DNA of 64,000 nucleotides from Actinocatenispora rupis (GTDB lineage: Bacteria > Actinomycetota > Actinomycetes > Mycobacteriales > Micromonosporaceae). Below, in pieces: positions 1-7,687 of this stretch (position 1 is the stretch's first letter; each line of letters starts with the position of its first letter). The notes beneath the pieces are model-generated. The model was not told the origin of the DNA. It did no database searches and was given only the letters and a program-made list of their open reading frames with translations. The translations under genes were made by a program, and so were the position numbers. The stretch covers positions 1 to 64,000 of the forward strand of contig NZ_BOMB01000023.1 of the NCBI RefSeq assembly GCF_016861975.1, written 5' to 3'.

Positions 1-247
1 GACCGAGGTGGACCTGCGGCTGCTGATGGCCCGCTGCGCCTCGATGTCGGTGACCGGGCTGCGCGCGCGGCCGGCGGCGGAGAAGGCCGCGATCGTGTCC
101 GGCGTCCGTAAGACGGTGTGGCCGATGGTCGCCGACGGCCGGATCCGCCCGGTCGTGTACCGCCGGCTGCCGATGGCGGACGCCGGCGAGGCGCACCGGC
201 TGATGGAGTCGAACGAACACATCGGCAAGATCCTCCTCACCCCCTGA
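1..247 (+). CDS. NAD(P)H:quinone oxidoreductase, C-terminal end (partial)
   Basis: Only the last 80 or so residues lie in the window; the gene enters from the left edge. The visible protein (DLRLLMARCASMSVTGLRAR, then a stretch ending HIGKILLTP) matches the end of zinc-independent medium-chain dehydrogenases of the PIG3/QOR quinone oxidoreductase type, where 'R..LMARRA...GTLRAR' precedes the last helix and a 'NIGKIVL' strand closes the fold. These enzymes use NADPH to reduce quinones in the cytoplasm. The Rossmann core is outside the window, so the exact subfamily cannot be set. Confidence 0.8.
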   Translation, partial: TEVDLRLLMARCASMSVTGLRARPAAEKAAIVSGVRKTVWPMVADGRIRPVVYRRLPMADAGEAHRLMESNEHIGKILLTP

Positions 248-310
248 CTCGGGTGCCGGGATTCGTTGCCACACAACTGATCCCGGCGGGCTTCCGGCAG
301 AACCGTTCGC

Positions 311-610
311 GCACCGGCGGGCGTCTCCTACGATGCCGGCGTACCAGACGCGCGGGTGACGGGCGTGGAATCGTTGTACCGCAAGCAGAACAGCGGCCGC
401 GGCCAGTACGCGAAGGTGGTGATCGACGTGGCAACGTTGCCGCGCGGCACGATCCGCGGCACCGCCACGCGCGGCGGCTGGCGGGTGGTGACGGCCGCCG
501 TACCGGTGGCCGGGATGTTCGGCTACGTCGGCGATCCGCGGTCCCGGACGCGCGGCCGCGCCAGCCACACCATGCGCTTCGACACGTACGCCGAGGCGCC
601 GGTCACGTGA
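311..610 (+). pseudogene. Remnant of an elongation factor G (domains IV-V)
   Basis: One frame reads VSYDAGVPDARV, then RKQNSGRGQYAKVVIDV, and ends VAGMFGYVGDPRSRTRGRAS followed by HTMRFDTYAEAP. These are two EF-G signatures: the domain IV segment (usually QVAYRET...HKKQTGGSGQFAKVVI) and the domain V segment (VPLAEMFGYVGDLRS.TQGRA). In intact EF-G they are separated by well over 100 residues; here only about 30 residues lie between them, so most of domains IV and V is deleted. No GTPase domain lies upstream, and the homology begins before any start codon. The only start in frame is a GTG at 356. I read it as a decayed paralogue, not a working factor. Confidence 0.6.
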
Positions 611-653
611 CGTACCAACGGGGTGGGGCACCGGACGTGGTGCCCCACCGCCG

Positions 654-1100
654 TCACTCGCGCAGCAGGAAGCGCGGGCCGGGTCCTTCGGCGGCGGCGA
701 CGTCGTGCGCGTTGGACAGCTCGCACCGCTTGAGGGACAGGCACCCGCACCCGATGCAGCTCGCCAGCTTGTCGCGGAGCCGTTCCATCAGGTGGATCTG
801 GTCGTCGAGGCGCTGCCGCCAGGCCCGGGACAGCCGCGCCCAGTCACCGCGCGTCGGCGTACGCCCCTCGGGGAGCATGGACAGCGCCTCGCGGATCTCG
901 TCCAGGCTCAGGCCGACCCGCTGCGCGATCCGGATGAACGCGACGCGGCGCAGTTCGCTGCGCGGGAACCGCCGCTGGTTGCCGGAGCTACGATCGCTCT
1001 CCAGCAGCCCGAGCCGGTCGTAGTACCGCAGGGCGGAGGCGGCGATGCCGCTGCGCGCGGACAGTTCGCCGATGGTCAGGGTGTCCGGCAACTCGCTCAT
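654..1100 (-). CDS. soxR: Redox-sensing MerR-family regulator SoxR
   Basis: A 148-residue MerR regulator: winged helix at about residues 6-50 (LTIGELSARSGIAASALRYY), a dimerisation helix, and the SoxR cluster motif with cysteines at 115, 118, 120 and 126 (CIGCGC-x5-C) that binds a [2Fe-2S] centre. In the family, oxidation of the cluster by redox-cycling compounds or superoxide switches on a promoter with an overlong spacer. The gene is divergent from a split transketolase, and a matching operator lies between them (1129-1159). ATG at 1100 is chosen because it places TIGELSARSG at the usual distance; a GTG at 1115 would add five residues. Actinobacterial SoxR usually controls small regulons triggered by redox-active metabolites. 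Confidence 0.9.
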   Translation of the reverse strand: MSELPDTLTIGELSARSGIAASALRYYDRLGLLESDRSSGNQRRFPRSELRRVAFIRIAQRVGLSLDEIREALSMLPEGRTPTRGDWARLSRAWRQRLDDQIHLMERLRDKLASCIGCGCLSLKRCELSNAHDVAAAEGPGPRFLLRE

Positions 1101-1128
1101 CGTGCCCAGCTTCACATCTCGGGATCGG

Positions 1129-1159
1129 TTGACTTGAAGCTTACTTCAAGTTGCAGGCT
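1129..1159 (+). promoter_or_regulatory. SoxR operator within a 19-bp-spacer promoter of the transketolase genes
   Basis: A perfect dyad, ACTTGAAG-CTTA-CTTCAAGT (1132-1151), sits between a -35 TTGACT (1129-1134) and a -10 CAGGCT (1154-1159). The spacer is exactly 19 bp, the overlong spacing typical of MerR/SoxR-activated promoters. The start codon at 1166 is 7 nt after the -10, so the mRNA would be leaderless. soxR is transcribed away from the other side. The arrangement is read directly from the sequence; SoxR binding is inferred. Confidence 0.8.
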
Positions 1160-1165
1160 ACCCAC

Positions 1166-1864
1166 ATGACTGCCGCGACGGAACGCCGGCTCGGGTACGC
1201 GGATCTTCCCGCGCTGCTCACCCGCATGACCGGCGACGAGAAGCACGGGCCGAGCGCCACCTCCACCCTCGACGTCCTCTGGGTCCTGTACGACCAGGTG
1301 CTCCGGATCGGCCCGGACACCGTCGACAGCCAGGCGCGCGACCGGTTCCTGCTGTCCAAGGGCCACGGCCCCATGGCGTACTACGCGGTCCTCGCCGCGA
1401 AGGGCTTCATCCCGCCGGACTGGCTCGACACGTTCGGCGCGTACGACTCGCCCCTCGGGTACCACCCGGACCGCACGCTCGTACCGGGGGTGGAGATCTC
1501 GTCGGGTTCGCTCGGGCACGGGCTGCCGCTCGGCGTCGGCGTCGCGCTCGGCCTGCGCGCCCAGGGCCTCACCGACACCCGGACGTACGTGCTGGTCGGG
1601 GACGCCGAGTTGGACGAGGGCAGCAACCACGAGGCCATCGCGTACGCGGGGGCGACCGGGCTGGACACGCTGACCGCCGTGGTCGTCGACAACCGCTCGG
1701 CCACGCACGGGTGGCCGGGCGGCATCGGCGCCCGCTTCGCCGCGAACGGTTGGTCCACCGCCACCGTCGACGGCCGCGACCACCGCGCGCTGCGGTCCGC
1801 GTTCACCACACCGTTGCCGGGCAAGCCGCACGTCGTCGTGGCGGTCGTCGAGGAGAAGGGCTGA
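1166..1864 (+). CDS. Transketolase, N-terminal (thiamine-diphosphate-binding) subunit
   Basis: A 232-residue protein equal to the pyrophosphate-binding half of transketolase. Visible motifs are SKGHGPMAYYAVLAAKGF, GSLGHGLPLGVGVALGLRAQ (early substrate loop) and the ThDP/Mg-binding VGDAELDEGSNHEA ending in N. With the pyrimidine-domain subunit just downstream it forms a split transketolase, which transfers two-carbon units between sugar phosphates. Many split transketolases serve secondary or specialised pentose metabolism. ATG at 1166 fits the promoter (leaderless). The divergent soxR and its operator suggest induction by redox-active compounds, perhaps to supply NADPH-linked pentose-phosphate flux; that role is inference. 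Confidence 0.88.
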   Translation: MTAATERRLGYADLPALLTRMTGDEKHGPSATSTLDVLWVLYDQVLRIGPDTVDSQARDRFLLSKGHGPMAYYAVLAAKGFIPPDWLDTFGAYDSPLGYHPDRTLVPGVEISSGSLGHGLPLGVGVALGLRAQGLTDTRTYVLVGDAELDEGSNHEAIAYAGATGLDTLTAVVVDNRSATHGWPGGIGARFAANGWSTATVDGRDHRALRSAFTTPLPGKPHVVVAVVEEKG

Positions 1865-1871
1865 GTCCACA

Positions 1872-2753
1872 ATGGACATGCGAGAGACGTTCGTCGCCGA
1901 GACCTCGGCGCTGCTGGACGACGACCCGCGTACCGCGCTGGTCCTCGCCGACATCTCGGCCGCCGCGTTCGCCGAAGCCGAGCACCGCCACCCCGACCGC
2001 GTACTCAACGTCGGCATCCGCGAGTCGCTCATGGTCAGCGTCGCCGGCGGGCTGGCGCTCACCGGCCTGCGGCCGATCGCCCACTCGTACGCGCCGTTCC
2101 TGATCGAGCGGGCGTTCGAGCAGGTCAAGCTGGACTTCGCGCACCAGGCCGCCACCGGCGTACTCGTCAGCATCGGCGCCTCGTACGACGCGGCGCAGGC
2201 CGGCCGCACCCACCACTCGCCCGGCGACGTCGCGCTCGTCGACACCCTGCCGGGCTGGGCCGTACGGGTGCCGGGCCATCCCGCGGAGGTCCCGGCGCTG
2301 CTGCGCGAATCGGTCACCGGCGACGGATCCGGCTACCTCCGGCTCTCCACCCGCGCCAACTCCGCCCCGCACGCCGGCGCCGACGGCTCCCTGGTTCCCT
2401 TGCGTACCAACGGGAACGTGCTCGTGGTCGCGGTCGGCCCGATGCTCGACCCGGTCCTCGAAGCGACCAGGGACCTCGACGTACGCGTCGCGTACACGAA
2501 CACGGTGCGGCCGTTCGACACCGCCGGACTGCGCGCGCTGGCCGGCGAGACCGTCGTCCTCGTCGAGCCCTACCTCGCCGGTACGTCCGCGCGGATCGTC
2601 GCGGACGCGCTCGGCGACCGTCCACATCGGACACTGTGCCTCGGGGTCACCCGCAACGACCTCCGCCGGTACGGCACGCCCGCCGACCACGACCCCGCGC
2701 ACGGCCTCGACCCCGCCGGCCTCCGCCGCTCGATCGTCGACTTCGGCGGCTGA
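1872..2753 (+). CDS. Transketolase, C-terminal (pyrimidine-binding) subunit
   Basis: A 293-residue partner of the preceding gene, 7 nt downstream. It has the pyrimidine-binding domain with the catalytic glutamate in RVLNVGIRESLMVSVAGGLA, then FLIERAFEQVKLDFAHQ, and a C-terminal transketolase domain (VLVVAVGPMLDPVLEAT). Length and motifs match the C subunit of two-gene transketolases. The pair should be co-transcribed from the SoxR-type promoter. An AGAAGGG stretch about 10 nt before the ATG may act as ribosome-binding site. Confidence 0.88.
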   Translation: MDMRETFVAETSALLDDDPRTALVLADISAAAFAEAEHRHPDRVLNVGIRESLMVSVAGGLALTGLRPIAHSYAPFLIERAFEQVKLDFAHQAATGVLVSIGASYDAAQAGRTHHSPGDVALVDTLPGWAVRVPGHPAEVPALLRESVTGDGSGYLRLSTRANSAPHAGADGSLVPLRTNGNVLVVAVGPMLDPVLEATRDLDVRVAYTNTVRPFDTAGLRALAGETVVLVEPYLAGTSARIVADALGDRPHRTLCLGVTRNDLRRYGTPADHDPAHGLDPAGLRRSIVDFGG

Positions 2754-2769
2754 CCGGCGACACCGGACC

Positions 2770-2809
2770 CGCGGTACGGGCCGGCTCCCTCCGGCCGGAC
2801 CGTACCGCG
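2770..2809. terminator. Hairpin between convergent genes
   Basis: CGCGGTACGG (2770-2779) pairs perfectly with CCGTACCGCG (2800-2809), and an inner GCCGG/CCGGC helix extends it. It lies in the 66-bp gap between the transketolase operon and the opposing DUF1707 gene, so it probably ends both. No U-run follows, as is common for actinobacterial terminators. Confidence 0.6.
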
Positions 2810-2819
2810 TCGGTGCGGG

Positions 2820-3437
2820 TCAGAGGCGGTCGAACAGGCGGTCGACGCGGTCGCGCTGACCGATCGGCGCGCTGCTCACCTTCAACTCGCCGAACGTGAC
2901 CTTGCAGTGCAACCGGACCGTCGGCGTACCCTGCCGCCGCGGCACCGGGTTCAGGCTCGCCTTGCGCGAACCGAACACCGCCCCGCCGTACATCTCGACC
3001 TCGACGCCCTCCGGGACGATCAGCTTCACCTCGCCGAACAGCACGCGCACGGTGATGTCGACGACGCCGTCCCGTACGGCCTCGGCGTCGATCGTCGCCT
3101 CCCGCAGATCGATCTTGGACGCGCCGAAGATCGACCGGATACGCATCCGCCGCGGCAACCGCCACCGCCCGTACTGCTTGTGCTCGCTGAAGATGGCCGA
3201 CATGTCGCTCACCGGCTGGCTCGTACCGACCGGCGGCGGCGCGGACAGCCCCTCGGTGACGGTGGCCAGCTCCTCCCGGCTCTCGGCCGCCCAGGCCACA
3301 CCCGCCCGCTCGCTGAACTCCTCCAGCGTCATCCGACCCTCGCCGCAGGCTCGCTGCAACAGCTCGACCGCGGCCTCGCGCTCGTCGTCCGTCACGGCCG
3401 GTGCCGGCACCGGGCGGATCACACGCTCTGGCTCCAT
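2820..3437 (-). CDS. DUF1707 and LiaF-like domain protein
   Basis: A 205-residue soluble protein. Residues about 15-65 are a DUF1707 module (VTDDEREAAVELLQRACGEG, then RMTLEEFSERAGVAWAAESR), a short actinobacterial helical domain. Residues about 90-200 resemble the LiaF/cell-wall-active-antibiotic-response beta domain (IFGASKIDLREATID, VRVLFGEVKLIVPEGVEVEM). Proteins of this build usually lack a membrane segment; their function is unknown, with envelope-stress signalling the usual guess. A TACGGT hexamer lies 6 nt before the ATG, fitting a leaderless start. It converges on the transketolase operon. Confidence 0.8.
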   Translation of the reverse strand: MEPERVIRPVPAPAVTDDEREAAVELLQRACGEGRMTLEEFSERAGVAWAAESREELATVTEGLSAPPPVGTSQPVSDMSAIFSEHKQYGRWRLPRRMRIRSIFGASKIDLREATIDAEAVRDGVVDITVRVLFGEVKLIVPEGVEVEMYGGAVFGSRKASLNPVPRRQGTPTVRLHCKVTFGELKVSSAPIGQRDRVDRLFDRL

Positions 3438-3494
3438 GCCCCCACCGTACCAACCGACGACGTCACCGTGAAGGCACGTGACGCCAATGCGACG

Positions 3495-4256
3495 TCATGC
3501 GTGCGAGATCGTGACCGGGTGGCGGGACAGTCGCAGCGCCGCGGCGATCTCCCGCGCCTGGTTCCCGGTGAAACCGCCGGCCAGCTGCATCGGGCCGCTG
3601 ATCGCCTGGTTGACCGTTGGCGCGGTCAACGCCACCCCGGCCACCACGATCGCCACCTGCTTCCCCACGTACCGTCCGGTCGCGTTGGTGAACGCCCGCT
3701 GCCCCGACGCCGTGAACGTCACGTTCACCGCCCACTGTCCGGACACCCGCGTCACCGTGGCATCAGCGATGCCACCACCGTCCATCAGCGCCGCGTTCAG
3801 CGTGTACGCCTGGCCGGTGCCCGGATCGCAGGCCGCGCCGTACCGGTTCACCGGGGTGCAGGGGCCGGACGCGCGGGTCGCCGACACCACCGGCCCCAGG
3901 TACAGGGCGGCCCGCAGCGGGAGCGCGCGGGTGAGCCGGTCGAGCGTGGCGCGTTGACCGGGCCGGGCCGCCAGCTCCACCCCGTACGACCGGACCGCGT
4001 AGCGGGTGTCCGTGCCGCTGAGCAGTACGAGGAGCTGGCCGGTCTCGTCGCGGACCTCGTCGCTGCCGGACACCGCGAACCGGGCGGTCGCCCAGCCCGC
4101 CGGCCACAGCGGATCGTGCCGGTCCGGCCCGTACAGCCGGTAGAGGAGGACACCGGTGACGCCGCAGCCGGCGACGGCGACGACCACGCAGACCGCGAGG
4201 GCCACGACCAGACCGGTGTGCCGCTTCCTCGGCTCCGGCGCGGGCAGCTCGGTCAT
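3495..4256 (-). CDS. Membrane-anchored protein with a SecD-head-like domain
   Basis: A 253-residue protein with one N-terminal membrane anchor (about residues 14-40) and an external domain. Residues about 165-245 (WAVNVTFTASGQRAFTNATG, YVGKQVAIVVAGVALTAPTV, ISGPMQLAGGFTGNQAREIA) strongly resemble the P1 head of SecD/SecDF, including the GGFT...A..IA..L signature. The rest of SecD (the 12-helix core) is absent, so this is a free-standing head-like module. Its start overlaps the upstream beta-lactamase-like gene's stop region (TGA-G-ATG, one base between), implying translational coupling. Function unknown; a periplasm-side partner of that hydrolase is my guess. Confidence 0.65.
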   Translation of the reverse strand: MTELPAPEPRKRHTGLVVALAVCVVVAVAGCGVTGVLLYRLYGPDRHDPLWPAGWATARFAVSGSDEVRDETGQLLVLLSGTDTRYAVRSYGVELAARPGQRATLDRLTRALPLRAALYLGPVVSATRASGPCTPVNRYGAACDPGTGQAYTLNAALMDGGGIADATVTRVSGQWAVNVTFTASGQRAFTNATGRYVGKQVAIVVAGVALTAPTVNQAISGPMQLAGGFTGNQAREIAAALRLSRHPVTISHA

Positions 4257-4257
4257 C

Positions 4258-5253
4258 TCATCCGTCCGGGGTGGGAACCGTGATCTTCGCGGGGGCGGGC
4301 ACCCCGAACAGCAGCCCGCACACGTCCGACACGGTGTGCGCGCCGTACGCGATGGTGCTGTGCGGCTGCACCTGGAACATCACGGCCACCTCGAACCGCT
4401 CGTCGGCGCCCGCGAAGCCCACCGTGTTGAGCACCCAGTGCTTGCCGTACGTGTCGGTCTCGAACGACCAGCCGTCCTTGTCGCCCGGCCGGTTCGCCGC
4501 GCCCGCCGCCCACACGCCCCACTGCTGGTTCGGCGCGACCCCGCGCATCGCGGCCACCAGGTACGCCCGGTCGTCCGGCGCGGACCTCGTCAGTACGTAG
4601 TGCATGAGGTGGCCGAGGTCGTCGGTCGTGCACTTGACGAAGCCCCAGTACGTCCCGTCGGTGAAGCCCGGTACGAAGTGCAGCCCGGTCATCCCGAACA
4701 CGTCGCGGAACCGCGCGAGCTGGTCGTCCCCGCCGAACGCCTTCCACAGCCGGTCGGACGCGTTCTCGTCGGAGAAGTTGAGCATGGTGTCCAGGTCGTG
4801 CCGGTTCGCCGCGGTGAGGCTGATCTCACCGGCGCGCTGGCGGCGCAGGATGTCGGTCGCCATCGCCAGCTTGATCGTCGACGCCGTCCAGCCCGGGTGC
4901 GTCGTCGGCCCGTGCCGCCACGTCTTCCCGGTACTCCGGTCGGTCACCACCACGCTCAGGTACGCGTTCGTCGCACCGTGCCTGTCGATGTACGCCGCAG
5001 CCGCCGCGTACCGCTTCCGCTGGGTGCAGTCGGCATTGCAGGACGGCGTCGGCGACGCGGAAGCCGACGCCGCCTCGCGCGCCCCGGTACGCTGCGGCGA
5101 CGGTGTCGGAGCGGCCGCCGAACGGCCGTGCGTCCACCACAACCCGCCGGCACCGAGCAACGCCACGACGGCCACCGCCACGACCGACACGACCACCCAC
5201 CGCCGGGCGCCCGCCCCGCGGTACCGGTGACTGCCGTGGTGTCGACCGCTCAT
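4258..5253 (-). CDS. Class A beta-lactamase-like serine hydrolase, membrane-anchored
   Basis: A 331-residue protein: basic N-terminus, membrane anchor at about 19-40, a Ser/Pro/Ala-rich linker, then a penicillin-recognising fold. The Ser-x-x-Lys motif is STIK (S125, K128), and SDEN at 161-164 takes the place of SDN. A KDG at about 259-261 stands where KTG is expected. This pattern matches actinobacterial lipoprotein/serine hydrolases related to class A beta-lactamases whose lactamase activity is often unproven. ATG at 5253 is chosen over an in-frame ATG at 5274 because the basic region leads into the anchor. It is translationally coupled to the downstream SecD-head-like gene. Confidence 0.78.
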   Translation of the reverse strand: MSGRHHGSHRYRGAGARRWVVVSVVAVAVVALLGAGGLWWTHGRSAAAPTPSPQRTGAREAASASASPTPSCNADCTQRKRYAAAAAYIDRHGATNAYLSVVVTDRSTGKTWRHGPTTHPGWTASTIKLAMATDILRRQRAGEISLTAANRHDLDTMLNFSDENASDRLWKAFGGDDQLARFRDVFGMTGLHFVPGFTDGTYWGFVKCTTDDLGHLMHYVLTRSAPDDRAYLVAAMRGVAPNQQWGVWAAGAANRPGDKDGWSFETDTYGKHWVLNTVGFAGADERFEVAVMFQVQPHSTIAYGAHTVSDVCGLLFGVPAPAKITVPTPDG

Positions 5254-5344
5254 GACGCCCGGACGGTACCGCATCGGTTCGAGGGCCGATTGCGCCGGCG
5301 CGCGAGAATCCCCATACCCCACGAACCCCCCACGGAGGTGAGGG

Positions 5345-7687
5345 ATGGCTTCCATGGCGCCACCGCGACCGGAGCCGGCCCCCGTCCGACCCGCCCGTAC
5401 CGGACCGCCCGGCTGGATCGGCCTGCTGCTCGCGCTGCCGATGTTCGCCGGCACGATCTGGTGGCTGGCGGTGCCCACGGTGCAGACGATCGTGCAGGCC
5501 TTCACCGGCAAGGCACCGATGATCGCCGGCGACGGCCGGGTCTACGCGTCGCACCGGCCCGGCTCGTTCACCGGCACCGGCGACGCGCTCGGCCGTACTC
5601 TCGTGCTCGCGCTGCTGCCCACCCTCGTGATGCTGGTGGTGGTGCCGCTGCTGTCGTTCGCGGCGGCGGAGGCCGGCAGCCCGCTGCGCAAGGCCGTCCG
5701 GGTCGTCCTCACCGTGCCAGTCGCCGGGTTCGCCCCGGCCGTCGCCGTCTCCGCGTACGCCGGGCTCGTCATGCCGGCGGACGGCGCGCTGTCGTTCCTG
5801 CGGCCGTTCGACGCCGGCACCGCCCTGCCGAAACTGAGCGTCATCGCCGGCCTCTCCGTACTCGGGCTCGTCGCCGGGATCGGTGTCAGCGCTCTGCTCT
5901 CCGCGCTGCGCCGGCGTACCGGGGAGGCGCCGCGCGGCCGGATCGGCGCCGGACTCGCCGTCTGGGGCGTCCTCGTCCTCGGCACGCTCGCCGTCGCCAT
6001 GCAGGCCATCACCATGATCATCGGCCTCACCGGCGGCGGCCCCGGCGTCAAGACCACCACCCTCGGCATCCTCAGCTACAACAACGCCTTCCGGTACTTC
6101 GCGTTCGGCGCGGGCGCCAGCGCCGGCACCGTCCTGCTCGTACCGGTGATGCTGCTCGGCGTCGCCGCCACGCTCATCCTCATCCTGTCCCGTGCCCGGA
6201 TCGAACTCACCCCGCGCGACACCGCCCCCGCGCCGAGCCTCAACCGCGGACGCGCCGTCGGACTCGGCGTCGTCGCCCTCGTCGGCTCGCTCCTGCTCGT
6301 CGCCGTCGAACTGGTCCCGCGCCTCGGCCTGCTCGGCGGCCACCCCGCGCGCACCCCCGACACCGCCACCGAAACGCTGCTCTACACGCTGCTCCCCGCC
6401 GTACTGACGACGATCGTGCAGGTCGTCCTCGCGTACCCGGCCGGCATCGGGATCGGCGCGTTCCGGCCCCTCGGCGCGCACAGCCGCTGGCTGCTGCTGC
6501 CGTTCGCGCCCTGGCTGTTCGTCACGGTCACCCCGCTGATGACCACGTACTGGCAGTCCGCGCGGGCCGCCGACACCCTCGACACCGGGCTCGGCGCCAT
6601 GTCACCGATCCTCGTCAGCATCCCCGCCATGGTGGTGTTCGCGCTGTTCGGCAGCGGGCACGCGCAACGCTGGCGGGACCGGATCGCCGGCGGCTTCGCC
6701 CGCACCGTACTCCTGCCGTCGCTCCCGCTCGTCGCCCTCGTCGGCACCGCCATCCTGCTCGTCGAGGCGCACTCCATGCTGTGGCGCCTCCTCGTACTCA
6801 CCGGCCGCCGCACCGCGTCCACGCTGCTGCTGCAACTGCTCGGCCAGTACGTCAGCCAGTCGCCGAGCATCGGCCTGCTGCTCTCCGCCGCACCCCTCGC
6901 CATCCCGGCCCTCGTCGCCCTCATCGCCCTCCAACTCGTGTACGTCGACCGCCTCGCAATCCGGCTCGGCGACCCCGCCCCCGCGGGCGCCGGTTCGGCC
7001 GGTGGCACCGGCGTACCGGCCGGGCCACAGCAGGGCACGGGCCAGTTCCCGGGGCAGAGCCAGTTCCCGGGGCAACCGGGTGCTGCGTACCCGGGGCAGC
7101 CTGGCGCGGGTGGTCAACCGGGTGCGGCGTTCCCGGGGCAGCCAGGTGCGGAGTTCTCGGGGCCGTCCGGCGCTGCGTATCCGGGACAACCTTCGGGTGG
7201 CCAACCGGCTTCTCCGGGACAGCAGGGCGTTACGGCTTTCCCGGGCCAGGCGGGCAACGGTCCGTCGGGCGGGGTGGCCGGGCAGCAGGCGCCGTGGCAG
7301 TCGCCGGGCGGGCAGACGCCGGCCACTCCGCCGGCTCAGGCTCCTGGCGCGCCACAAGCGCCGTGGGCACAGCCCGGCCCGAACTGGGGCGCGCCACCAC
7401 CTGCGCCGGGCGTACCGGGGGCTGGTGGTACGGCTGGACCCGGTGGCCCGCACCTCGGCGGGCTTCCCCCGGGTGGCGCTCCCGGCGGAACGGGCTGGCC
7501 CGGCGCACCGGGCGGCCCGGTACCTGGGTTCGCGGGTGGGCCGGGCGCGCCGCCGCCCGGAGCCTCCGGAACCCCGCAACCCGGGGCGCCCGGTACGACA
7601 ACGACTGGTGGCCGCGCTCAGCAGGCGCCGGGTGCGCCGGATCCGCAGGCGGACGGCGAGACCGGCCGACCTCCGGCGCACGGCTGA
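5345..7687 (+). CDS. Fused ABC-permease-like protein with a long Pro/Gly/Gln-rich tail
   Basis: A 780-residue protein. Residues about 24-560 hold roughly twelve hydrophobic segments in two halves. The end of the first half (LTGGGPGVKTTTLGILSYNN, then AFRYFAFGAGASAGTVLLVP) resembles the EAA-loop region and last helix of sugar-type ABC permeases, so the protein looks like two such permeases fused. The last 220 residues are low complexity, with PGQPGAAYPGQPGAG-like repeats, and should lie in the cytoplasm or outside the membrane core. No ABC ATPase or binding protein is adjacent. RBS GGAGGTGAGGG precedes the ATG. The repeat tail has no assigned role; it is unusual for a permease. Confidence 0.7.
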   Translation: MASMAPPRPEPAPVRPARTGPPGWIGLLLALPMFAGTIWWLAVPTVQTIVQAFTGKAPMIAGDGRVYASHRPGSFTGTGDALGRTLVLALLPTLVMLVVVPLLSFAAAEAGSPLRKAVRVVLTVPVAGFAPAVAVSAYAGLVMPADGALSFLRPFDAGTALPKLSVIAGLSVLGLVAGIGVSALLSALRRRTGEAPRGRIGAGLAVWGVLVLGTLAVAMQAITMIIGLTGGGPGVKTTTLGILSYNNAFRYFAFGAGASAGTVLLVPVMLLGVAATLILILSRARIELTPRDTAPAPSLNRGRAVGLGVVALVGSLLLVAVELVPRLGLLGGHPARTPDTATETLLYTLLPAVLTTIVQVVLAYPAGIGIGAFRPLGAHSRWLLLPFAPWLFVTVTPLMTTYWQSARAADTLDTGLGAMSPILVSIPAMVVFALFGSGHAQRWRDRIAGGFARTVLLPSLPLVALVGTAILLVEAHSMLWRLLVLTGRRTASTLLLQLLGQYVSQSPSIGLLLSAAPLAIPALVALIALQLVYVDRLAIRLGDPAPAGAGSAGGTGVPAGPQQGTGQFPGQSQFPGQPGAAYPGQPGAGGQPGAAFPGQPGAEFSGPSGAAYPGQPSGGQPASPGQQGVTAFPGQAGNGPSGGVAGQQAPWQSPGGQTPATPPAQAPGAPQAPWAQPGPNWGAPPPAPGVPGAGGTAGPGGPHLGGLPPGGAPGGTGWPGAPGGPVPGFAGGPGAPPPGASGTPQPGAPGTTTTGGRAQQAPGAPDPQADGETGRPPAHG

